This document shows positions 5,661 through 11,618 of a stretch of 13,166 nucleotides of DNA, piece by piece. Origin of the DNA: Chloroflexota bacterium. GTDB taxonomy: Bacteria > Chloroflexota > Anaerolineae > Anaerolineales > Villigracilaceae. Where the stretch lies: contig JACPVD010000360.1 in NCBI GenBank assembly GCA_016191895.1, positions 1-13,166 on the forward strand. The letters are read 5' to 3'. The translations under genes and the position numbers were made by a program. The notes beneath the pieces were generated by a model. That model saw nothing but the letters and a program-made list of their open reading frames with translations, did not search any database and was not told the origin of the DNA. Numbering within the stretch: position 1 is the first letter of the stretch; every line of letters starts with the position of its first letter.

Positions 5661-8219
5661 TTACGGCATGGAGAACAGGATGTCGAACTCCAAATCTGTT
5701 TGCAGGTTTGTTTCGTACAGGATATTATTTTCCTCCACAACCGCGCCGCCCGGCGCGCGGCCAAGCAGGGCATTCTGCGGGATGTGTATGCGTATCGTTA
5801 TCGGAATTGCCAGGGTTCCGGGCTGTTTTTGTACTTTAAGTCGGTAGACGATCTGTTTGGAATCCGGCGTATTCTCCAACACACTTGCCGGTAATGCAAA
5901 TCGAAAAGCCACCGATAACGCTTCCCCGCCGGGTAACACCTGCAGGGTGCCAAATGCCTGGGCGCCTTCGATCTCCTCCGTCAAGATATCCACCTGCCCC
6001 TGGTTCTTTGGTTTTACGATCATCCAGTTGTCGGGCACGTATTGCGGCGTGGCGTCCAGCAGGGTTGTCCCTTCCTTTTTATATACCCGCATGTAATTCC
6101 AGTAGCAATCTGTAATTGGGTACACATCCTCGCCTTCGAGTCTGACTTTGTTCCAGTGCTTGCAGTAAATTACCGGCGGCGCGTTATTCCTGTGAAAAAC
6201 CGTCAGTGTGGCAAAGGGGGATGATGTCTTTGTCAGGTCGATGTCGTAATGCAGGCTTGATTCGACAACCGCATTCGTTTTGTTGAATCCGATATTGGAG
6301 TCCACCACCATGAGAAAATCGCCGGTATCCGGTCGAACGGCGCCGTCCCAGTCATATTGGCGGAGCGCGGATGCGATGACAGGGTTGTCCACTTGCAGGA
6401 GGAGGTGACGCTCATTCAGGGCTTCCAACAGGACACGGGCGAGTTCTTCCATGTCCATGTTGCCATCCATGATTTTATCCAGCAGCGCCGCGGCCAACTT
6501 TGGCATAAAACCTTTCCTGCCGACGCCGGATGCCCCCGGATCCTCTTTATGGATGCGCATATAGGACACCACATTCTCTGCGTTGATCGGATAATCCACC
6601 CCTTCCACCCGAACGTCCCCGGTGATTCGCAGCATTTTTATCAGCAATTGCTGGTCGAATGCGATGACTCCGTCGACGGAATGTTCGTTGAAATACGAAA
6701 ATAAATTTTCGGCATATAATGCGGCGGTGGGGTAATCGGTAAACCAGTTTGCATCCCTGAAGACAAGAACGGGACTGTTCATGTATTCCCTGAGTTGACA
6801 GGGAGCCGCGGGGTATACTTTTCCCCAATTATCGACCTGGCCGGAATCGATAAACTCAAGATTGCCAATTTGACCGTCCTGAAGCAGCAAGGTGCCGGCT
6901 GCGGTAATAAACCCGCCGGTCGGACGCAATTCATCTTCGTTCTGGACCAGCAGCAGATAGGTTTTCGGGCCTTCCTCGCTGGCGCCCAGCAGGCGGGGAA
7001 GTTCCGTGCTTGCGGCAAGGGCAGTGTTCATCGAAACAAGCAGCGGATCGACTTGATTCAATATCAGATCGCGGATTTCGGGCGATAGGGTTCCGGTATC
7101 CAACCGGCTTCGCGCGTCGACTGCCCGCTTCATGTGTTCCTGGGCCCCGGCCAGTTGCGGCTGGATTTTGACAATGTCGGCCAGCAGGAGCGGCATACTC
7201 ACTCCTTCATTATGATATTTATCCAACAGGGGCAGGCCGGCCTGGCTGGCCGTATCGGCGGAGATCAGCATGGATTCGGCGATCGTCGCCAGTTCCCGGA
7301 TCGACCCCAGTTCGCCTCCATAGGCAGGAGACCATTCCAGCAGGGGTCCCATCCAGAAGAACATTTCGGTTTCATTTTTCAACCGGGTAAAATCCCTTCT
7401 AAGATCACCCAGGGCGGGGGCGGCGGCCTTTAGTTGTTCCAGCCGGGAATCCGACGTCGAAGTTATCTCCTGTAATTGCGCAACATCCCGGCGGACGTTC
7501 GTCGCCAGGCGGTAAATTGTCCACGCTTTTGGCCCGGTGATGATAACGAGGAGCGCCATGAGGATGGCTATGACAAGAAAAAGACGCCGTTTTCCTCTTT
7601 TGGGGGACTTTCCTTTTTTGTCGCGCAATTCTGTCGAAACAGGGGAGGCCGACTGCGGCGGTTCCTGTGAAATCACAGACGGTTGCGCCAGCAGGGCGGA
7701 TAGATAGTTCTCGCGGGTTTGGATGGCGCTCATTAAATGCTGTAATCCCTTTCGGTGCCAGTCGCTTAGCGTACTGTTCGGGGCAACCTCCGGTTCGTTG
7801 CCAACCAGCCTGTATGCTTCCTTGTCCGCTTCGGATACGGCGCCGCCCGACCCGTTGAACACAAAGAGCAGGATACTTTGATCGATTCTTCCCCACGCAT
7901 CCCTCAAGGAGACGGGGTTGGGGGAGCCAAAAAGCAAAGGGGCAAAGTATTGAGACGCCAATAACCCAAATTCCCCCCAGCTTGTATCGAGGCGTTTTCC
8001 CCGTTTGGGAGGCGTGCTGGGCCTCATTTCATGGAATAGATTTGCAATGGCAAGAACCAGTTGATGTCCGGGGGACTTGTCATTTGGGATGGACCCGTTT
8101 GAAATCGCATCGGAAACAATAAGACTCGCAGTCCAGGGATGATGATCGAGTTCGCCGGGTCGCAGGCTTTTTTCGAGAATTAGTTTTAGTGCTTCTATTT
8201 GAACGCTTTCGGACGGCAT
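5661..8219 (-). CDS. DUF4012 domain membrane protein
   Basis: This 852-aa protein has three parts. Residues 1 to about 205 form a hydrophilic N-terminal region that I cannot assign. Residues 207-212 are basic (KRGKRR) and precede one membrane helix (about 213-230, FLVIAILMALLVIITG), implying a cytosolic N terminus. The rest is extracellular and begins with a helical stretch (236-400). The DUF4012 core carries its hallmark, LLLVQNEDELRPTGGFITA (about 422-440), and the following GTLLLQDGQI. DUF4012 proteins are common in Gram-positive-like and Chloroflexota envelopes, often near surface-polymer genes; the biochemical function is unknown. A GAGG site lies about 7 nt before the ATG. A TATGAT box (8246-8251, minus strand) could be a -10 element, but no good -35 accompanies it. 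It is the first gene of a minus-strand envelope block with the secreted repeat protein and the glycosyltransferase. Confidence 0.88.
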   Translation of the reverse strand: MPSESVQIEALKLILEKSLRPGELDHHPWTASLIVSDAISNGSIPNDKSPGHQLVLAIANLFHEMRPSTPPKRGKRLDTSWGEFGLLASQYFAPLLFGSPNPVSLRDAWGRIDQSILLFVFNGSGGAVSEADKEAYRLVGNEPEVAPNSTLSDWHRKGLQHLMSAIQTRENYLSALLAQPSVISQEPPQSASPVSTELRDKKGKSPKRGKRRLFLVIAILMALLVIITGPKAWTIYRLATNVRRDVAQLQEITSTSDSRLEQLKAAAPALGDLRRDFTRLKNETEMFFWMGPLLEWSPAYGGELGSIRELATIAESMLISADTASQAGLPLLDKYHNEGVSMPLLLADIVKIQPQLAGAQEHMKRAVDARSRLDTGTLSPEIRDLILNQVDPLLVSMNTALAASTELPRLLGASEEGPKTYLLLVQNEDELRPTGGFITAAGTLLLQDGQIGNLEFIDSGQVDNWGKVYPAAPCQLREYMNSPVLVFRDANWFTDYPTAALYAENLFSYFNEHSVDGVIAFDQQLLIKMLRITGDVRVEGVDYPINAENVVSYMRIHKEDPGASGVGRKGFMPKLAAALLDKIMDGNMDMEELARVLLEALNERHLLLQVDNPVIASALRQYDWDGAVRPDTGDFLMVVDSNIGFNKTNAVVESSLHYDIDLTKTSSPFATLTVFHRNNAPPVIYCKHWNKVRLEGEDVYPITDCYWNYMRVYKKEGTTLLDATPQYVPDNWMIVKPKNQGQVDILTEEIEGAQAFGTLQVLPGGEALSVAFRFALPASVLENTPDSKQIVYRLKVQKQPGTLAIPITIRIHIPQNALLGRAPGGAVVEENNILYETNLQTDLEFDILFSMP

Positions 8220-8310
8220 GGATACCTCGGTTGTCCGCCAATCTTATCATAGCCCGGGGTGTGTCTTACAAAGTATTCTCTCTTCTTTTTGAAAAGATAC
8301 TTACAAACGA

Positions 8311-8342
8311 CAAGTCGGCCTGTTTTTTTTCAGGCCGACTTG
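8311..8342 (-). terminator. 12-bp hairpin closing the lasso-type locus
   Basis: CAAGTCGGCCTG (8311-8322) and its exact complement (8331-8342) enclose a loop of eight identical bases (T8 on plus, A8 on minus). Genes on both sides run on the minus strand, so it would act there. The bases after the stem on that strand (TCGTTTGTAAG) are not a strong U-tract. The position, about 20 nt after a stop codon and between two blocks, supports a terminator. Confidence 0.6.
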
Positions 8343-8361
8343 GGGAAGGTAGGGGCGTGAA

Positions 8362-8439
8362 TTATTGGACGAGGGTTGCGCCGTAGGCGGTGGGATCGAA
8401 ACCGGCCGGCCACTTGGTTGCGCCGGCGATCTCGATGAC
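8362..8439 (-). pseudogene. Coding-like C-terminal tail without a start codon
   Basis: Between the kinase stop (8459) and the hairpin, one minus-strand frame encodes 25 residues (VIEIAGATKWPAG, then FDPTAYGATLVQ, then TAA). The composition is protein-like, and it stops about 20 nt before the terminator hairpin, as a real gene end would. However, it begins directly after an in-frame TAA (8440-8442) and has no ATG, GTG or TTG start. The simplest reading is the surviving 3' end of a gene whose upstream part was replaced. I do not recognise the parent family, and chance cannot be excluded for so short a frame. Confidence 0.35.
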
Positions 8440-8458
8440 TTAGTGGGCGAAACTTATC

Positions 8459-9358
8459 TCAAAGGGTCGCGGATGGACAAAGATTCTCCAGCAATTCCCG
8501 AACGACGGGCAGCGCATCCCGGCGATGGGGATGGGTTAATTTGCAGGCGGAAACCTGCCCGCCGGCCCGCGTTGAAAAATCGAGATGCTTCGAAAGCAGG
8601 GTCTTGTCGAACAGGCGCGTGCCTGCGATATGGCGAAGCAGGCACTGGGCTGCCTGCATGACGGGGAGCGCCTGCAAACCGGGCGACTGGTTTGCAGGCG
8701 CCGCCGTAAGGACGCAAACAAACTTCAAAGGGAGGGTTTCGGGCAGGCGCATGCATGGCTGGGCGTTCAGCGGTAATTTCAACTGGGGAAAGCGCGGCAG
8801 TGCAACCACGCCACTGGCAGACAACCTTACCGGCAGGATATCGTCTGCGACCAGTTGCCAGCCGGGGCTTTGCGACAAGTATGCCGCGAGAGTGGATTTC
8901 CCTCGGCCTGATTCGCCCAGAAAGGCAAATAGATGATCTTTGTATATCGCGGCGCTGGCGTGCAAACTCCACACATTGTGCAAGGCCAATGCCAGGACCA
9001 GCACCGGCCCGAGAATCGCGTCGCGGTCCACGGGAAGCAGGGGGGCGCTTTGTGGAATGGGATTCCGCGGATCGTATTTGCCTATGGACGCGCCGTTGGG
9101 GGAGATGAAATACTCGCCGCAGTCTTCGATTCTCATCCAAAACCCGCGGGATGGGTCGCCATGCACTTCTACCATGCGTTGCGCGCCCGCCACCCAGCCC
9201 TGTGCGCGGGAAATCAACGTGAAGTTGCCTAGTGATACGGCCACCGCAGGGACTTCCGCATAAGAAATCCCTGCGGTGGATGCAAACAACTCCAATTCCG
9301 GAATAGGCTGGGAAAAGGAAACGGTCTCTCCGGCGATCTGATATGCCTTCTTGCGCAT
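8459..9358 (-). CDS. HPr-kinase-like ATPase of a lasso-type RiPP locus
   Basis: The 299-aa protein belongs to the HPr kinase/phosphorylase-like group found in many RiPP clusters. The Walker A motif is GESGRGKST at 148-156 and the Walker B-like acidic pair is D172-D173 in LVADDILPV. A conserved His lies at 133 in SLHASAA. The segment LLPVDRDAILGPVLVLALAL (107-126) is typical of the family. The N terminus (YQIAGETVSFSQPIPELE) is a beta-rich region common to these proteins. In paeninodin-type lasso clusters, such a kinase phosphorylates the precursor near its C-terminal serine. Here the precursor ends in Pro and offers only Ser42, Ser48 and Thr52, so the target is uncertain. The gene follows the precursor by 41 nt. 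The ATG at 9358 has no clear Shine-Dalgarno site, so the start is the least certain part. Confidence 0.82.
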   Translation of the reverse strand: MRKKAYQIAGETVSFSQPIPELELFASTAGISYAEVPAVAVSLGNFTLISRAQGWVAGAQRMVEVHGDPSRGFWMRIEDCGEYFISPNGASIGKYDPRNPIPQSAPLLPVDRDAILGPVLVLALALHNVWSLHASAAIYKDHLFAFLGESGRGKSTLAAYLSQSPGWQLVADDILPVRLSASGVVALPRFPQLKLPLNAQPCMRLPETLPLKFVCVLTAAPANQSPGLQALPVMQAAQCLLRHIAGTRLFDKTLLSKHLDFSTRAGGQVSACKLTHPHRRDALPVVRELLENLCPSATL

Positions 9359-9399
9359 AACGTTGATCTGAGCGGGATTTTCGGGGTGCTTTTCGATTT

Positions 9400-9567
9400 C
9401 TAAGGCTGTTCGGTCGGGATGCCCGAATCGTCTGGTCCCGGAGAACCACCCAGCGTCAGCGTTCGCAAATCGCCTAATTCCTCCAGGCTTGGCCTGTGAT
9501 AAGGTTTGTGCGTTTTATCTGGTGTTGCAGATTTTTCTTCAACCGCTAGTTTATCAATATTCGACAT
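9400..9567 (-). CDS. Lasso-type RiPP precursor peptide
   Basis: This 55-aa peptide has the marks of a lasso-peptide precursor. The leader contains the YxxPxL motif recognised by RRE proteins (Y23, P26, L28), then G32, and ends DLRTLTL. Thr38 is at -2 of the proposed cleavage site, the usual position. The proposed core is residues 40-55, GGSPGPDDSGIPTEQP: Gly1 could form an isopeptide ring with Asp7 or Asp8, leaving an eight- or nine-residue tail. The ATG at 9567 is chosen because a perfect GGAGG lies 5 nt upstream; upstream in-frame ATGs as far as 9642 fall inside the out-of-frame cyclase end. It lies between the cyclase-like gene and the kinase-like gene on the same strand. Whether it matures into a threaded lasso is unproven, because B1 and B2 genes are not in the window. 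Confidence 0.82.
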   Translation of the reverse strand: MSNIDKLAVEEKSATPDKTHKPYHRPSLEELGDLRTLTLGGSPGPDDSGIPTEQP

Positions 9568-9590
9568 AAGACCTCCGTGTGGATAAAAAA

Positions 9591-9791
9591 TCAATTCTTC
9601 CATGTTTCGTTTTTCCATGTTCCAAATGAAACGCAGAGCCAAGGGATTAAGGTGTGAAGTCCACTTTTTTCGCGCGAAACGGGAATGTTCCAGTGCTCTA
9701 AAAGCCAGTCATTCCGCACGTACTCGTTCCAGTCTATTTCGTGGTTTCCAAAGAAATTATGCAGCATTTTTTTTTCCCGTTCGACGCCTCT
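9591..9791 (-). pseudogene. Out-of-frame C-terminal segment of the cyclase
   Basis: If one T of the T10 run (9792-9801, A10 on plus) is ignored, the cyclase reads on for 66 residues and stops at TGA (9593-9591). The segment reads RGVEREKKMLHNFFG, then DWNEYVRNDWLLEHW, then HTLIPWLCVSFGTW. The arrangement (a charged RG-EREK helix, then a DW pair, then a Trp-rich closing helix) is what asparagine synthases normally have at their C terminus. The restored stop lies 23 nt before the precursor ATG, normal operon spacing. Read as written, the same 200 bp would be an unexplained gap. Confidence 0.8.
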
Positions 9792-11433
9792 AAAAAAAAA
9801 ATGTTATTACTGATGTCGCCCTGATCCGGGAACGAATCGACTCGGGTAATATGCCCCGCAAGGCGCTTCGCAGAATGTACTTGTACGCGCCATGAGAATA
9901 AAGCTGATAAGACGGAAGCGATAGAACGAATTCGATTAGGCGGCGATCCCGATAGGGGTGGCGCAGTTCAAGATGATGGCGGACTGCGTAGAAAGCCTCG
10001 CTTGTGTAGGAACGAGGTGCTGTAAGCCCCAGGATATTGCCTCTTGACACGAAAGCGGGATGAAGCCATGTATCGACCGGCTCGATCAGGGATTTTGCGA
10101 AGGGGGTCAACCACGAATACGGCGGTTCGCCGCCGCGCCGCACATTCCTGCCGCCCGGAATCGCGTCAAGAATGCAACCAAGCAGACGGCGCAGGGATCG
10201 CTTGAATAGGACGGGGTGTCGCCGCCTGAAGTTAAGGAGATGGTAAACCATTTCCTCGATGAATTTCAGAAACTGGCGTTCTTTTAGCAGATCCCCCAGG
10301 GCGTTTTCGGCCCCATCGTATAGGTGATCTCCCAATCCCCCGGTTAGAAGGACATTAAGACCCTCCTCGTGCGCGCGGTGGTAGGCGCGTTCCGCGAGCA
10401 GGCGGTTGGGAGATGGTTCTGGCCGGTTGGGGTTGTGAGGCCAATTCTTCCAATCCTTGTACGGCCAAGCATCGTCGCAGGTGATTTGGATCGAGCGCGT
10501 ATTCCAGCGTTCCTGCACCGCATTGATATATTGCCTTTCATCGCACTCCGGCAGTTCATCGAACACATAAGAAATGGTGGTCAATTGTTGTGGGACTGTC
10601 ATGCGCGCGGCGAGGCACGCCACAGAGGTCGAATCCAGCCCGCCGCTCATCAGGATGCCAGCGGGAATGTTGGAACGCATCCGGCAACGGATGCTTTGTT
10701 CCAACAGAGAGCGAAACTCAGTTGCATATTCTTCGTCTGTGTTGTAACGCGTTTTTTTGGGGTCCGGTTGCCAGTAACGATGAAGACCATGTGTATTCTC
10801 GTTTACCTTTAGGATGTGCGCAGGCAGTAATTCGTAAATATCGTTGAATAAGGTCTGCCCATTGATGGGAACTTTGACGACAAAATAATGGGCGAGCGCT
10901 TTGGGATCGATTTCAGGCGTTCTTTTGAGAATGCCGGCGACCGCCCAGGGTTCCGACGCGACGACGACTTGCTCCTCGTTGATCAAGTAGAACAGGGTCC
11001 GTTCGCCGAGTTGGTCGCGCGCGCAAAATAATTGGTTGGTTTTCTGGTCGTGAATTACAGCGGCAAATTCGCCGACAAAATGCCTGAAACATTCCTCCCC
11101 CCAGTGAATGAAGGCGCGCAAAACAAGGGACGCGTCGGAGAGGCGGCTTCCGTCGGCGGGGGCGATGCCCAGGTTGGCGAACAGTTCCTCGCGGTTGTCG
11201 ATCCTGCCGTCCATGACGATTCGATACGGGAAACCACCCAGGACGAGGGGTTGGCGTTCGCCAACGTCTTCCGGGGTGGTCCAGAAATGCCAATGTCCCA
11301 TCGCAATATCCCCCGATGAAAAGACGTTGCTTCCATCGGGGCCGCGGTGGCGCAGGCGTTCCATGATGTTGTGAATCGCGTCAACCCCCCGGATGCTGCC
11401 AGAACGGTTGAATAGTACGGCAAATGCGCTCAA
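9790..11433 (-). CDS. Asparagine-synthase-like lasso cyclase, frameshifted near the C terminus
   Basis: This is the predicted macrolactam synthetase (lasso C protein), which adenylates a precursor Asp/Glu side chain with ATP so that the core N terminus can attack it. From the TTG at 11433 (AGGA 8 nt upstream) it reads 547 aa. The N-terminal glutaminase-like domain includes RHRGPDGS (28-35), DGRIDNREEL (75-84) and GEFAAVIHD (121-129). The ATP PP-loop is SGGLDSTS at 263-270. The nucleophilic Cys2 of true glutamine-dependent synthetases is replaced by Ser (M-S-A-F-A), consistent with a cyclase that does not use glutamine. The annotated frame ends SVITFFF-stop in a T10 run, before the normal C-terminal helices; those are present in another frame (9591-9791), giving 613 aa if restored. 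An ATG start at 11493 would add 20 residues unlike the family, with its GGAGG 14 nt away. Confidence 0.85.
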   Translation of the reverse strand: MSAFAVLFNRSGSIRGVDAIHNIMERLRHRGPDGSNVFSSGDIAMGHWHFWTTPEDVGERQPLVLGGFPYRIVMDGRIDNREELFANLGIAPADGSRLSDASLVLRAFIHWGEECFRHFVGEFAAVIHDQKTNQLFCARDQLGERTLFYLINEEQVVVASEPWAVAGILKRTPEIDPKALAHYFVVKVPINGQTLFNDIYELLPAHILKVNENTHGLHRYWQPDPKKTRYNTDEEYATEFRSLLEQSIRCRMRSNIPAGILMSGGLDSTSVACLAARMTVPQQLTTISYVFDELPECDERQYINAVQERWNTRSIQITCDDAWPYKDWKNWPHNPNRPEPSPNRLLAERAYHRAHEEGLNVLLTGGLGDHLYDGAENALGDLLKERQFLKFIEEMVYHLLNFRRRHPVLFKRSLRRLLGCILDAIPGGRNVRRGGEPPYSWLTPFAKSLIEPVDTWLHPAFVSRGNILGLTAPRSYTSEAFYAVRHHLELRHPYRDRRLIEFVLSLPSYQLYSHGAYKYILRSALRGILPESIRSRIRATSVITFFF

Positions 11434-11471
11434 CGATAAAATCCTAACGTAGATTGCGTGCTGCTTCGTAC

Positions 11472-11489
11472 GGCAACGTTCACGTTGCC
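11472..11489. promoter_or_regulatory. 18-bp dyad in the cyclase leader
   Basis: GGCAACGT-TC-ACGTTGCC is an 8-bp perfect dyad about 39 bp upstream of the TTG start of the cyclase. Its length and tight 2-bp centre fit a site for a dimeric DNA-binding regulator better than an RNA hairpin. No regulator gene lies in the window and no clear -10/-35 pair was found nearby. Confidence 0.4.
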
Positions 11490-11568
11490 CCATCGGGACA
11501 AGATAAACCTCCCTGGCTTAATCCGTACCGGGGCTGTCGTACTGCTATTGGCAAAAAGAAGGGGGGAA

Positions 11569-11611
11569 GTGGGGTGTTGTGAGCGCGCGAAGCGCGCTCA
11601 CAACACCCCAC
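11569..11611 (-). terminator. 20-bp stem terminator after the C25 peptidase
   Basis: A perfect 20-bp stem (11569-11588 with 11592-11611) encloses a 3-nt loop. It starts 7 nt after the stop of the peptidase on the minus strand and is followed by CTTCCCCCCTTCTTTTT, a pyrimidine-rich tail. It should separate the peptidase transcript from the lasso-type locus downstream. Confidence 0.8.
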
Positions 11612-11618
11612 ACCCCAA

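Noticed and set aside
8454..9449. Long open frame of 331 codons on the minus strand
   Set aside because: It overlaps the HPr-kinase-like gene in another frame, is Arg/Pro/Gly-rich without any domain motif, and the overlapped frame has clear Walker motifs.
9568..9642. N-terminal extension of the precursor peptide to an upstream ATG
   Set aside because: The extension is the cyclase C terminus read in another frame; the ATG at 9567 has a GGAGG 5 nt upstream and yields a normal precursor length.
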